A stretch of 64,000 nt of DNA from positions 1-64,000 of the forward strand of contig DAYVGO010000005.1 in NCBI GenBank assembly GCA_045399315.1, in the 5' to 3' direction. Under the pieces are notes generated by a model, which saw nothing but the letters and a program-made list of their open reading frames with translations, did no database searches and was not told where the DNA came from. Shown piece after piece: positions 19,292 through 29,701 of the stretch; position 1 is the stretch's first letter, and every line of letters begins with the position of its first letter. The stretch comes from Arsenophonus sp045399315 (GTDB lineage Bacteria; Pseudomonadota; Gammaproteobacteria; Enterobacterales; Enterobacteriaceae). A program made the translations under genes and the position numbers.

Positions 19292-19979
19292 ACAATTTAT
19301 GCCAGTAAAATTGGCACAAGCATTAGTAAGCTCCCTTTTCCCTGAATTGGATAGTCAGCTTCGAGCCGGGCGGCATATTGGTATTGATGATCTTGATAAT
19401 CACGCCTTTCTAATGGATTTTGAACAGGAGTTAACGGCTTTTTATGCTCGCTATAATGTCGAGCTGATCCGTGCACCGGAAGGTTTTTTCTATTTACGGC
19501 CACGTTCTACTACATTAATTCCTCGCTCGGTTTTATCTGAATTGGATATGATGGTGGGTAAAATTCTTTGTTATCTTTATTTAAGTCCTGAAAGACTTAC
19601 GAACCAGGGAATTTTTACTGTGCAGGAACTTTTCGAAGAACTATTATCATTAGCTGATGAAACTAAACTACTTAAATTTGTCAATCAGCGCTCGACAGGC
19701 ACGGATTTGGATAAGCAAAAATTACAAGAAAAGCTGCGCACTTCGCTTAACCGTTTACGTCGCCTTGGAATGGTTCACTTTTTACAAAATGGCAGTCAGC
19801 GTTTTATGATCACCGAATCAGTCTTTCGTTTTGGTGCTGATGTGCGTAGTGGAGATGATCCACAGCAAGCTCAATTACGGATGATCCGGGATGGTGAAGC
19901 TATGTCGCTAAAAGATAATTTATCGCTAACAGACAGTGGAGATAATGATAGTGACAAAGATGATGTGGAGGATGAATAA
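19272..19979 (+). CDS. mukE: Chromosome partition protein MukE
   Basis: Dimeric winged-helix (kite) subunit of MukBEF. The ATG at 19272 gives 235 residues starting SSTNIEQFMPVKLAQAL, as in the family; an in-frame start at 19245 is inside mukF and unneeded. Conserved blocks include EGFFYLRPRSTTLIPRS, ELDMMVGKILCYLYL and ITESVFRFGADVR. The acidic C-terminus (DNDSDKDDVEDE) is normal for this protein. mukB begins three bases after its stop. Confidence 0.97.
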   Translation: MSSTNIEQFMPVKLAQALVSSLFPELDSQLRAGRHIGIDDLDNHAFLMDFEQELTAFYARYNVELIRAPEGFFYLRPRSTTLIPRSVLSELDMMVGKILCYLYLSPERLTNQGIFTVQELFEELLSLADETKLLKFVNQRSTGTDLDKQKLQEKLRTSLNRLRRLGMVHFLQNGSQRFMITESVFRFGADVRSGDDPQQAQLRMIRDGEAMSLKDNLSLTDSGDNDSDKDDVEDE

Positions 19980-19981
19980 CT

Positions 19982-22900
19982 ATGTTAGAACGTGGCAAGT
20001 TTCGTTCACTCACGCTCATCAATTGGAACGGCTTTTTTGCCAGAACGTTTGATTTGGATGAGCTTGTAACGACGTTATCTGGCGGCAATGGTGCCGGTAA
20101 ATCAACCACTATGGCAGCATTTATTACTGCCATGATCCCTGATTTAACGTTGCTGCATTTTCGTAATACCACCGAAGCTGGTGCAACCTCGGCATCGCGT
20201 GATAAAGGATTACATGGCAAATTACGCCCGGGAGTTTGTTATTCGATTTTGGATGTTATCAATTCTCGTCACCAACGTATTTTAGTGGGTGTTCGTTTAC
20301 AACAAATTGCTGGTCGTGATAAAAAAGTTGATATAAAACCCTTTATGATACTAGGGTTACCAACCGTAATTTTACCAACTCATATCTTGACTGAGCAAGT
20401 GGAAGAGCGGCAAGTGCGGGTGATTAGTTTAAATGATTTAAAAGATCAAGTGGATGCGATTGAAGGTGTACAGTTTAAACAATTTAATTCGATTACCGAT
20501 TATCATGCGCAACTATTTGATTTGGGCATTATTCCTAAACGATTAAGATCAGCGAATGACAGAAGCAAATTTTATCGTTTAATTGAAGCTTCTTTATATG
20601 GTGGAATTTCCAGCACCATTACGCGTTCATTGCGTGATTATCTTTTGCCTGAGAATAGTGGGGTCCGTAAAGCCTTTCAGGATATGGAAGCGGCTTTACG
20701 GGAAAATAGATTAACCCTAGAAGCGATCCGGGTCACTCAGTCTGATAGTGATTTATTTAGACGTTTAATCAATGAAGCAACGGATTACGTTTCTGCTGAT
20801 TATATGCGGCATGCTAATGAACGCCGAGTGCATCTAGATAGTGCCCTTGCTGTGCGTGCTGAATTATTCGATGGCCGTAAACAACTGATTGTTGCTCAAA
20901 GCCGTCATGTCGAAATGGTACGTGAACTGGATAAACAAAATGGTTCTTCATTAGATTTAGAGGCTGATTTGCAGGCCGCGAGCGACCATTTGGGATTAGT
21001 GCAAGCAGCAGTACGCCAGCAGGAAAAAATTGATCGTTATCAGGCCGATATTGAAGAGATCACTTATCGACTGGAAGAACAAACTGAAGTTGTTGAGGAA
21101 GCATTAGCTCAGCAAACAGAACTTGAAGCCAAAGTTGAGGCAGCTGAGTTAGAAGTTGATGAAATTAAAAGTCAACTGGCTGATTACCAGCAAGCATTGG
21201 ACGTTCAGCAGACGCGCGCCATCCAATATCAAAAAGCGCAACAAGCATTAGAGCGAGCAAAGAAAATTTGCCACTTGGCTAAACTTAGTCCGACTAATGC
21301 TGAGCAATTTTTAACCAGTTTTGAAGAAAAAGAACAGCAAAACACAGAAAAATTGCTCGAACTAGCGCAAAAAATTAGTGTGATTGATGTGGCAACTAAT
21401 CAATTTGACAAGGCTTATAATTTAGTTAAAAAAATTAGTGGTGAAATAAAACGGGATAAGGCTTATCAAAAGGCGCGTCAATTATTGCGTGATTGGGCTT
21501 CACAACAGCATCTTGCGAAGCGTATTGAGCCGCTACGGATACAATTAGCGGAACTGGAACAAAAGCTTAATAGTCGACAGGATGCTGAACGTATGTTGAC
21601 TAAATTTTGTCAATGTGCTGAACGGCAATATCAGCCAGATGAATTGACGACATTACTAGCAGAATTAGAAGCTCAGCAAGAAGAACTGAATATTACGGTT
21701 AATAAGAGTAGTGAACACCGCATGTTAATGCGCCAAGAGCTTGAGCAGATCAAACACCATATTCAAGTACTAACGAAAAAAGCACCAATTTGGTTGGCTG
21801 CACAAGATGTGCTTAATCAATTAACTACGCAAGTTAATAAGAGTTTTAGTAATAGTCATGAAATTACTGAGTATCTACAACAATTATTGGAACAAGAACG
21901 TGAGATCACGGTTGAGCGTGATGAAATAGTAAGTCAAAAGCGTCAATTAGAAAAACAGATCTCCCATCTTAGCCAACCTAGTGGCGCGGATGATAATCGT
22001 CTACTTAGTTTAGCTGAACGTCTTGGTGGTGTTTTATTATCTGAAATTTATGATGATATTACTATTGATGATGCACCTTACTTTTCAGCCCTCTATGGTC
22101 CTGCAAGGTATGGAATTGTTGTGCCTAAGTTGGCAAAAATTCACTCTCAACTTGCTGAATTGATCACTGAATGTCCCGATGATGTCTATTTTATTGAAGG
22201 TGATCCACAATCTTTTGATGATAGTGTTTTTAATGCAGAAGAATTTGACCAAGCTGTATTAGTTCGCTCTTCAGAGCGTCAATGGCGTTTTTCTCGTTAT
22301 CCTGAAGTACCACTATTTGGTCGGGCGGCACGTGAAAATCAGCTAGAAATATTGCATCAAGAAAGAGATACATTAGCTGAGCGCTATGCAACACTTTCTT
22401 TTGATATGCAGAAATTACAACGCATTCATCATGTATTTAGCCGTTTTATTGGTAAACATCTGGCCGTGGTTTTTGACGCTGATCCAGAAGCTGAAATTCG
22501 TTCTTTAAATCAACGTAAAAATGAACTAGAACGTCAGTTAGCACAGTTTGACGATCAGACACAACAACAAAAGACCCAACATAGGGAACTCAAAGAGAGT
22601 TTGTTTAGTTTGAACCGCTTATTACCTCAAGTTAATTTGCTGATGGATGAAACGTTCGATGATCGAATTGAAGAGATCCGCGAAGCACTTAGCGAAGCAG
22701 AAGAAGCTGGGCATTTTTTGCAAAAACATGCAAAAGATTTGGCAAAGCTTGAACCGATAGCTAACGTACTACAGAGTGATCCTGAGCAACATGAGCAATT
22801 ACGTGATGAATATGAACAAGTAAAACAATTACAGCAACAATTAAAACAGCAGACGTTTGCTTTAATTGAAGTGGTTCAACGTCGGGCACATTTTAGTTAC

Positions 22901-24421
22901 AGTGACTCGACGGACATGTTGACAGAAAATACCGATTTAAATAATAAACTCTGTCAGCGTCTCGAGCAGGCTGAAAAAGAGCGTACTCAGGCACGTGAAC
23001 AACTACGTCAGCAACAAACTAAGACTGTGCAATTCAGTCAGAGATTAGCCTCATTGCATAGCTCTTTTGACACTAAGCAAGACATGCTAAGGGAATTAGA
23101 GGCTGAAATAAAAGAGATTGGTGTTCAGGCAGATAGTAATGCAGAAAAACGGGCGCGTGAACGCCGTGACCAACTTTATGAGGTGGTAAATACTAATCGC
23201 TCACGTATTAACCAATTGGAAAAGCAGATCATATTTTGTGAAGCAGAAATGGACAATTGGCAGAAAAAATTGCGTAAATTGGAACGCGACTATTACCAAC
23301 TCCGCGAACAGGTGGTATCAGGCAAATCTGGCTGGTGTGCTGTCATGCTTATGGTTAGAGAGAACGATGTCGAGCGCCGTTTACATCGACGTGAATTAGC
23401 CTATATGGATGGCAATAGCTTACGTTCGATGTCTGACAAAGCCTTGGGTGCCCTTAGGCAAGCGGTAGCGGATAATGAACATTTACGCGATGTATTGCGT
23501 GCCTCTGAAGATCTTAAGCGGCCAGAGCGTAAAATAGAGTTCTTTATTGCGGTTTATCAACATTTACGTGAACGTATACGACAAGATATTATTCGTACTG
23601 ATGATCCGGTTGATGCTATCGAACAGATGGAAATCGAATTAGCGCGTCTGACAGAAGAATTGACAGCACGTGAACAAAAATTAGCTATTAGTGCAAAAAG
23701 TGTGGCAAATATTATCCGCAAAACTATTCATCGTGAGCAAAATCGTATTCACCAGCTTAACCAAGGGCTACAGTCTGTTGTTGTTTTTGGCCAGGTCAAA
23801 GGGGTTCGGCTTAATGTTAATATTCGACAAAGTCATAAATTATTACTTGATGTATTATCAGAAGAGCATGAACATCATCAAGATCTGTTTAAAAATAAAA
23901 ATCTGACTTTCTCTGAAGCGATGGCAAAACTTTATCAACGTTTAAACCCTCATCTGGATACAGGACAACGTCTGCCACAAACAATCGGTGAAGAGTTACT
24001 TGATTATCGTAATTATCTTGAACTTGATGTTGAAGTTAATCGTGGTTCAGAAGGTTGGCTCAAAGCAGAAAGCGGTGCACTTTCGACTGGAGAAGCGATT
24101 GGTACAGGCATGTCAATTTTGGTGATGGTGGTACAAAGTTGGGAAGAAGAATCACAACGGTTACGTGGTAAGAATATTTTACCTTGTCGGTTCTTATTCC
24201 TAGATGAAGCAGCGCGCTTGGATGCGAAATCGGTTGCCACCCTTTTTGAACTTTGTGAACGATTAAAAATGCAATTAATTATTGCGGCGCCTGAGAATAT
24301 CAGTCCAGAAAAAGGTACCACTTATAAGTTGGTGCGTAAGGTATTTGGTCAACAGGAGCATGTTCATGTTGTTGGTTTAAAAGGGTTTGGTCAAGAAGAT
24401 GAGCAATTAAAAGTATCATAA
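19982..24421 (+). CDS. mukB: Chromosome partition protein MukB (SMC-like condensin ATPase)
   Basis: SMC-like subunit that compacts and helps segregate the chromosome. It has 1,479 residues (E. coli 1,486). The Walker A GGNGAGKSTTMAAF is at about residues 34-47. Long coiled coils run from about 240 to 1,230, interrupted by the hinge around 670-790 with GVLLSEIYDDITIDDAPYF. The ABC-signature-like LSTGEAIGTGMSILVMV lies near 1,366 and Walker B FLFLDEAARLD near 1,400. The reading frame is fully open over 4.4 kb in a decaying genome, which argues for strong selection. MatP, which excludes MukBEF from the terminus in E. coli, is also intact at 50755. Confidence 0.98.
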   Translation: MLERGKFRSLTLINWNGFFARTFDLDELVTTLSGGNGAGKSTTMAAFITAMIPDLTLLHFRNTTEAGATSASRDKGLHGKLRPGVCYSILDVINSRHQRILVGVRLQQIAGRDKKVDIKPFMILGLPTVILPTHILTEQVEERQVRVISLNDLKDQVDAIEGVQFKQFNSITDYHAQLFDLGIIPKRLRSANDRSKFYRLIEASLYGGISSTITRSLRDYLLPENSGVRKAFQDMEAALRENRLTLEAIRVTQSDSDLFRRLINEATDYVSADYMRHANERRVHLDSALAVRAELFDGRKQLIVAQSRHVEMVRELDKQNGSSLDLEADLQAASDHLGLVQAAVRQQEKIDRYQADIEEITYRLEEQTEVVEEALAQQTELEAKVEAAELEVDEIKSQLADYQQALDVQQTRAIQYQKAQQALERAKKICHLAKLSPTNAEQFLTSFEEKEQQNTEKLLELAQKISVIDVATNQFDKAYNLVKKISGEIKRDKAYQKARQLLRDWASQQHLAKRIEPLRIQLAELEQKLNSRQDAERMLTKFCQCAERQYQPDELTTLLAELEAQQEELNITVNKSSEHRMLMRQELEQIKHHIQVLTKKAPIWLAAQDVLNQLTTQVNKSFSNSHEITEYLQQLLEQEREITVERDEIVSQKRQLEKQISHLSQPSGADDNRLLSLAERLGGVLLSEIYDDITIDDAPYFSALYGPARYGIVVPKLAKIHSQLAELITECPDDVYFIEGDPQSFDDSVFNAEEFDQAVLVRSSERQWRFSRYPEVPLFGRAARENQLEILHQERDTLAERYATLSFDMQKLQRIHHVFSRFIGKHLAVVFDADPEAEIRSLNQRKNELERQLAQFDDQTQQQKTQHRELKESLFSLNRLLPQVNLLMDETFDDRIEEIREALSEAEEAGHFLQKHAKDLAKLEPIANVLQSDPEQHEQLRDEYEQVKQLQQQLKQQTFALIEVVQRRAHFSYSDSTDMLTENTDLNNKLCQRLEQAEKERTQAREQLRQQQTKTVQFSQRLASLHSSFDTKQDMLRELEAEIKEIGVQADSNAEKRARERRDQLYEVVNTNRSRINQLEKQIIFCEAEMDNWQKKLRKLERDYYQLREQVVSGKSGWCAVMLMVRENDVERRLHRRELAYMDGNSLRSMSDKALGALRQAVADNEHLRDVLRASEDLKRPERKIEFFIAVYQHLRERIRQDIIRTDDPVDAIEQMEIELARLTEELTAREQKLAISAKSVANIIRKTIHREQNRIHQLNQGLQSVVVFGQVKGVRLNVNIRQSHKLLLDVLSEEHEHHQDLFKNKNLTFSEAMAKLYQRLNPHLDTGQRLPQTIGEELLDYRNYLELDVEVNRGSEGWLKAESGALSTGEAIGTGMSILVMVVQSWEEESQRLRGKNILPCRFLFLDEAARLDAKSVATLFELCERLKMQLIIAAPENISPEKGTTYKLVRKVFGQQEHVHVVGLKGFGQEDEQLKVS

Positions 24422-24812
24422 GCTGTCACTTAAATTCAAGTGGTAAAAAGTTATTCTTATATTTTAACAACCGCTATTTTATAATAGGTTATGGTTTAAA
24501 AGTAAATTAAATATTGTAATTAAAAATAAAGTGATCGAAGTTTATATTTGAAATATATACAATTGGTAATTTAATTTTTTAATAAATATTAAATCTAAAA
24601 TTCATAGCATATTATTTTTCAATAAAAAATTATTTTGTTAATACATGGTCATATAAATTTATAAAGATGATTATTTTTAAAATAGCAAATTATTTAATTT
24701 TTCATCAAATACACTTCAATAAACAACAACAAACTAGTTAATTTTAATCAACTAAAGATAAATTTTTACTCTGGTGTTAAGACAATAAAAATGAAGTAAA
24801 AAAGGTGATATT
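24422..24812. other. AT-rich spacer between mukB and ldtD
   Basis: About 390 bases of very AT-rich sequence with no coding frame, RNA gene or clear terminator that I can support. It presumably carries the ldtD promoter near its right end, where AAAAAGGTG is the ribosome binding site. Confidence 0.55.
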
Positions 24813-26504
24813 ATGGCGAACAAAAGTGTGAACACTCTGTGTGCTTCACTGATATGCTGTGTAATATCAGGAATAACACCAGCATGTGCTCAGTTGGAGC
24901 AAATAAAAACCACCACAGATAGTCAAGTCCCTTTAACTAATTTGCTATCTGAACAAAAAAATTTAGCTGTTGAAGAGATACAGAAAAGTCGCCAGCAACT
25001 GCAAGGTTGGTTATCGCTTGGCGCTAATTTAGTATACATAGACAAGTTAGCAAAACTTTATGCTGAAAATAATATGCAGCCATTATGGGACGATGAAACT
25101 GCCGTATTAGAATTTAAGCAACAGTTAGCAGAAACAGCACTGGCTGGTTTTCAGCCACAGTTTGGTAAATGGCTTTCTCTATTAGTGAAAAATCAACAAC
25201 TCAGTAAGATGGAGCGAGATGTTATTTTGTCAGATGCCATGTTAGGTTATTTATATTTTATTTGTAATGTAAAATATAATGGCAAAGATTGGTTATATCA
25301 AAAAACACCATATCAACTACGCGAGCCAACGGTTGACAGTGTTTCTAAGTGGCAATCAGCGATTAATTCAAAACAATTAGCCAATTGGATCAAAACATTA
25401 GCGCCGCAGCACGATCGCTACTTAGCGATGAGAAAGAAAATATTGGCTTATTTATCTGATCAACAAATATGGCCTAAAATCTATACCACGAGTTTATTAA
25501 AACCAGGCCAATCAAGCCAACATATTGTTTCCTTAAGTGAAATTTTACAACGAAATGGTTTATTGAAGCAGAATTCAATTACGATTGAAAATAGTAATCG
25601 TTATGATGGTTTATTAGTTGATGCTGTTAAGCAATTCCAGAAAATGTATGGATTAGAGCCAGATGGTATTATTGGTAATGCTACATTAAAATGGTTAAAT
25701 ACTTCGCCTAGCGATCGGGTAGGATTACTGGCAATTAATATTCAACGTTTAAGAATTATTCCTAATGAAGGCGGTTCAGGCATCTTAGTTAATATTCCGG
25801 CTTACACGTTACATTTTTATTTAAATAATCAATTAATCATAGACTCTAGAGTGATTGTTGGTCGGCCTGATCGCAAAACCCCGATGATGAGTAGTGAACT
25901 TAGTAACGTTGTTATTAATCCGTCTTGGAATGTCCCGGTTAGTATGGTTCGTCGCGATATTTTGCCTCAAGCTAGAAGAGATCCTGGTTATTTTACTCGC
26001 CAAGGTTTTACTGTTTTATCCGGTTGGGAACACGATACCTATCCGATCGATCCTTACCAAATTAATTGGGATGCAATCTCATCTTCACACTTCCCATATC
26101 GTGTACGTCAAGCACCCGGACCCTCTAATGCTCTTGGACGTTATAAATTTGACATGCCGAGCTCTGACGCAATTTACTTACATGATACTCCAAACCATAG
26201 TTTATTTAATCGACAAAACCGGTCAATCAGTTCTGGTTGTGTGAGAGTAAATAAGGCGTCAGTATTAGCATCAATTTTACTGGCGCTTGCTGGTTGGGAT
26301 CAAAAGCGTATCGATGCAGCACTGCAGTTAGGTAATACACGTTATATTAATATCCCAGGTAGAATACCTATTTATCTTTATTATCAAACTGCTTGGGTTG
26401 ATAACAAGGATATGGCTAATTTTCGGGATGATATTTATGGCTATGATAATGTTATTTATGGGGTGAAAAATTATTTGCCTGAAATAAGAACATTGCTTAA
26501 CTAA
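24813..26504 (+). CDS. ldtD: L,D-transpeptidase LdtD (YcbB)
   Basis: Periplasmic enzyme that forms 3-3 cross-links in peptidoglycan. It has 563 residues, shorter than the 615 of E. coli LdtD. An N-terminal signal peptide (ICCVISGITPACA) is followed by a helical region, a PG_binding_1 domain (about 236-310, with YGLEPDGIIGNATLKWLN) and the YkuD catalytic domain. The active-site motif is HDTPNHSLF then SISSGCVRV, with the catalytic Cys near residue 476. No frameshift is visible. A terminator follows, so it is transcribed alone. Confidence 0.95.
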   Translation: MANKSVNTLCASLICCVISGITPACAQLEQIKTTTDSQVPLTNLLSEQKNLAVEEIQKSRQQLQGWLSLGANLVYIDKLAKLYAENNMQPLWDDETAVLEFKQQLAETALAGFQPQFGKWLSLLVKNQQLSKMERDVILSDAMLGYLYFICNVKYNGKDWLYQKTPYQLREPTVDSVSKWQSAINSKQLANWIKTLAPQHDRYLAMRKKILAYLSDQQIWPKIYTTSLLKPGQSSQHIVSLSEILQRNGLLKQNSITIENSNRYDGLLVDAVKQFQKMYGLEPDGIIGNATLKWLNTSPSDRVGLLAINIQRLRIIPNEGGSGILVNIPAYTLHFYLNNQLIIDSRVIVGRPDRKTPMMSSELSNVVINPSWNVPVSMVRRDILPQARRDPGYFTRQGFTVLSGWEHDTYPIDPYQINWDAISSSHFPYRVRQAPGPSNALGRYKFDMPSSDAIYLHDTPNHSLFNRQNRSISSGCVRVNKASVLASILLALAGWDQKRIDAALQLGNTRYINIPGRIPIYLYYQTAWVDNKDMANFRDDIYGYDNVIYGVKNYLPEIRTLLN

Positions 26505-26520
26505 TCAAATAAAAATTAAC

Positions 26521-26544
26521 TAAAAGAGGCAATCGCCTCTTTTA
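26521..26544 (+). terminator. Terminator after ldtD
   Basis: Perfect 10-base arms (TAAAAGAGGC) around an AATC loop, beginning 17 bases after the ldtD stop. The arms carry A and T runs on both sides, so it could stop transcription in either direction. Confidence 0.85.
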
Positions 26545-26925
26545 GCTTAAATTGCAACATATATTCATTGTCTAGCTTATTTATGCAGCTGGTGATGCCA
26601 ATAAATATAAGTGATTCGATCAACGACAGAATAATATGTTTTTTTAATACCAATAGCATTGACCCAAATGGGATGATAACAAATTGGTTTAATTATTAAT
26701 CTAATTTAAGTTTGGAATGTATAAATATTGAGCTATTTACTTTAGTTATTGCTATAATAAAATGTAATAACATTACTTATATTTATAATTAATATGCATT
26801 AAAAATAATATTCTAGCGCATTATATAGCTAATTTTTACATAATTATACAAAAATAGTGAAATATATTCGGTATAGTTATTGTACATATGGTTATTATTT
26901 TTTCTTTTATTTGAGTTAAGTGGCT
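26545..26925. other. AT-rich spacer upstream of mepK
   Basis: About 380 bases with no gene, RNA or repeat that I can support. It is AT-rich and must contain the mepK promoter, which I cannot place confidently. Confidence 0.55.
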
Positions 26926-27474
26926 ATGGACAATATTGATCAAAATCGCCGAAAGTGGCTGGGATATGGTGCTATAACCTTGGGTGCTAGCTTATTACCA
27001 AGTCATGCGTTTGCGGCATTAACCACCCCACGACCCAAAACTCTTCGCTTTGAGAATCTCCATACCGGTGAGTTTCTTAAGACTGAATTTTTTGATGGTC
27101 GTCATTACAATAAGTCGGAATTGACGAGATTAAATCATTTTTTCCGTGATTTTCGTAATAATAAAATTAAAACCATTGATCCGAAATTGTTTGATCAGAT
27201 TTATTTGTTGCAAATGCTAATGGGAACAAATAAACCTGTTCAACTTGTTTCTGGCTATCGCTCAGTCAAAACTAATAATGCGCTGCGCCATAAAAGTCGT
27301 GGAGTAGCTAAAAATAGTTACCATACCCATGGTCGTGCAATGGATTTTCATATCAAAGGGATTGAACTTAGCCATATCCGTAAAGCAGCGTTAAAAATGC
27401 GCGCAGGTGGAGTAGGTTATTATCCTAATAGCAATTTTGTCCATATCGATACAGGACCGGTCAGAAAATGGTAA
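26926..27474 (+). CDS. mepK: Peptidoglycan endopeptidase MepK (YcbK)
   Basis: Periplasmic M15-type peptidase that cleaves 3-3 cross-links made by L,D-transpeptidases such as LdtD encoded next door. With ATG 26926 it has 182 residues, the E. coli length; a GTG at 26920 is possible but adds only two residues. The N-terminus NRRKWLGYG plus a hydrophobic stretch looks like a Tat signal. The zinc ligands are in SYHTHGRAMDFH and NFVHIDTGP near the end. It is kept together with ldtD, suggesting 3-3 cross-link turnover still matters. Confidence 0.95.
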   Translation: MDNIDQNRRKWLGYGAITLGASLLPSHAFAALTTPRPKTLRFENLHTGEFLKTEFFDGRHYNKSELTRLNHFFRDFRNNKIKTIDPKLFDQIYLLQMLMGTNKPVQLVSGYRSVKTNNALRHKSRGVAKNSYHTHGRAMDFHIKGIELSHIRKAALKMRAGGVGYYPNSNFVHIDTGPVRKW

Positions 27475-27533
27475 TCTATTAGACATTAAATAAATTTTAT
27501 TTAAACAATGGATTTACTATTATATGAAATTTG

Positions 27534-28162
27534 AAATTATTCCTGTAACCGATTTTAGACAAAATTGTACCTTAATTTGGGATGAAAAGACGTTAGATGC
27601 CGTAATTGTCGATCCTGGTGGTGAGGCCGACAAATTAATTGCTGAAGTTGAAAAGCGCTCATTAAATTTGCAATATATTTCTTACCCATGGTCATTTTGA
27701 TCATGTTGGTGCTTGTGCAGAGTTAGCAGCACAATTCTTGGTGCCAATTTACGGCCCGCAAAAAGAAGATGAGTTTTTGATCAAAGGGCTGGCACTGGCA
27801 ATGTAAAGCCAAATGTTTGCTGTACCAGAATGTCCTGACTTTATACCAGCTTACTAGTTGAAAGAGGGCGATGAAATTACTTTCGCCAATATCAAACTGG
27901 CAGTGCTACATTCTCTGGGGCATACACCGGGACACGTTATCTTTGTTAATCATACTGCTAAACTAATTTCTATAGGTGATGTTCTTTTCCAGGTGGGGGT
28001 GTTGGTCGGAGTGATTTTCCTAAAGGTGATCATGCTACATTAATCAATTCAATTAAAACTAAAATTTTGCCACTTGGTGATGATTATCAATTTATACCTG
28101 GTCATGGACCTATGTTTAATTTAGGTACTGAACGGCAATTTAATTTTTTCTTACAAGACTAG
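27534..28162 (+). pseudogene. ycbL: ycbL pseudogene (metallo-beta-lactamase-fold hydrolase)
   Basis: YcbL is a glyoxalase II-like metal-dependent hydrolase. The start MKFEIIPVTDFRQNCTLIW at 27534 is well kept, but the frame slips just before the zinc motif, which then reads THGHFDHVGACAELAA. Further slips and a stop precede KEGDEITFANIKLAVLHSLG and HTPGHVIFVNHTAKL, and another separates GDVLF from SDFPKGDHATLINSI and FIPGHGPMFNLG. It ends at TAG 28160. The position after mepK is as in E. coli. At least three frameshifts make it non-functional. Confidence 0.93.
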
Positions 28163-28208
28163 TATATGGCTCAGCCCTGATTTTCATGTGATTTGCCAAC
28201 CATAAAAA

Positions 28209-28235
28209 ACCGATTAGGCTTTATACCTAATCGGT
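28209..28235. terminator. Bidirectional terminator between ycbL remnant and aspC
   Basis: Perfect 10-base arms (ACCGATTAGG) around a 7-base loop. An A-run precedes it on the plus strand, giving T-rich sequence after the hairpin for the leftward aspC transcript. It lies 18 bases beyond the aspC stop. Confidence 0.8.
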
Positions 28236-28253
28236 AACGAGCTGAATTAACAA

Positions 28254-29453
28254 TTAATTCTTTTCTAATACGTCAATGATAGCTTTGCATACAGGAACCA
28301 TATTTTCTAACGTTAAGCCAGCGACATTAATGCGTCCTGAACTAATCGTATAGATCGCATGTTTTTCACGCAGTTGGCTCACTTGTTCTTCATTAAGACC
28401 ACTAAACGAGAACATACCGTTTTGTTTGCTAATAAAACTAAAGTCTTGCTTAGCACCTTTTTCTTGTAAGGTGTTGACAAACAATTGTCGCATGCGTTGG
28501 ATCCGTTGACGCATGGTTGTCAGCTCTTCGATCCATTCTTTCTTTAATAGTTCATCTGATAAAATAGTGGTTACAATGGCTGCACCGTGGGCCGGAGGAT
28601 TTGAGTAGTTTGCGCGGATAATCGATTTTATTTGACTAAATGCTCTCTCCGCTTGTTCGCTATTATTAGCAATAATGGTACAGGCACCGACACGTTCATT
28701 ATATAAGCCAAAATTTTTCGAGTAGGAACTGGCAACGATGATTTCCGGGTTTTTATTGGCAAAAATACGTAAAACTTGCGCGTCTTCTTCCAGGTCTTTA
28801 GCAAAGCCTTGGTAAGCAAAATCGAATACGGGTAACAAGTTTTTTTCCGCAGCCAGTGTTGATAAAATTTCCCACTGCTCTGGTGTTGGATCGATACCGG
28901 TAGGGTTATGGCAGCAGCCATGCAATAATAGGATATCCCCCGGCCTAACATCTTCTAAGCTGGTTAACATGCCATCAAAATCCAGATTGTGCTTTTCAGC
29001 ATCATAGTAATTGTAATGGCAGATTGTCAGTCCCGCCGCTTTAAAGACATTATCATGATTTGGCCAGCTAGGTTGGCTGATCCAGACGCATTGCGCTGAG
29101 GTCTGTTTAGCGATAAATTCAGCGGCAATACGCAATGCTCCGGTACCTCCTGGTGCCTGTGAGGTGCGAGCGCGATTTTCGGCGATAATTGGATGATTGT
29201 TGCCAAATAGTAATGCCTGGGTAACGCTGGCAAATTCCGCTATCCCACTAATAGTAAGGTAGTTTTTTGTCACCTCCTGTTCTAACAGATATTTTTCTGC
29301 TTTTTTGACGGAAGTAAGAATAGGGGTTTTCCCTGACTCATCCTTGTAAACACCAATACCTAAATTGATTTTTTGTTTACGCGGATCAGCATTAAAACTC
29401 TCTGCTAACCCTAAAATAGGATCGGCAGGAGCTGCAATAATATTTTCCAACAT
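28254..29453 (-). CDS. aspC: Aspartate aminotransferase AspC
   Basis: PLP enzyme interconverting aspartate plus 2-oxoglutarate and oxaloacetate plus glutamate. It has 399 residues (E. coli 396). Conserved stretches are the N-terminal APADPILGLAESF, KINLGIGVYKDESGKTP, the substrate-binding HGCCHNPTGIDPT, the PLP lysine in SSYSKNFGLYNERVGAC, and RANYSNPPAHGA near the C-terminal third. No lesion is visible. Gene order aspC-porin-asnS-pncB on one strand matches E. coli. Confidence 0.97.
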   Translation of the reverse strand: MLENIIAAPADPILGLAESFNADPRKQKINLGIGVYKDESGKTPILTSVKKAEKYLLEQEVTKNYLTISGIAEFASVTQALLFGNNHPIIAENRARTSQAPGGTGALRIAAEFIAKQTSAQCVWISQPSWPNHDNVFKAAGLTICHYNYYDAEKHNLDFDGMLTSLEDVRPGDILLLHGCCHNPTGIDPTPEQWEILSTLAAEKNLLPVFDFAYQGFAKDLEEDAQVLRIFANKNPEIIVASSYSKNFGLYNERVGACTIIANNSEQAERAFSQIKSIIRANYSNPPAHGAAIVTTILSDELLKKEWIEELTTMRQRIQRMRQLFVNTLQEKGAKQDFSFISKQNGMFSFSGLNEEQVSQLREKHAIYTISSGRINVAGLTLENMVPVCKAIIDVLEKN

Positions 29454-29626
29454 ATTTATAATTCCAATAACTCAATTGTAACTTGGTAATCGAGGGATCT
29501 CAGGTTAACGTGATGAAAATGATTTGCCAACATTCTGCGATAAAAATAGGGTAAACTTGTGATATGAGTTGCTATTAAAATTGCTCTCTGCCTGGTTACA
29601 ATATTTTATCAGTAAAAATAAATCGA

Positions 29627-29658
29627 TAAAAAAGCAGCGCAAAAGTGCTGCTTTTTGA
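29627..29658 (-). terminator. Terminator downstream of the porin gene
   Basis: Arms AAAAAGCAGC and GCTGCTTTTT surround a short loop about 45 bases beyond the porin stop, with T-rich sequence after it in the leftward direction. It separates the porin transcript from aspC. Confidence 0.8.
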
Positions 29659-29701
29659 TTTACGTTTTCACTTTTACCGTTAAATCACCGCTAAGCGATA
29701 A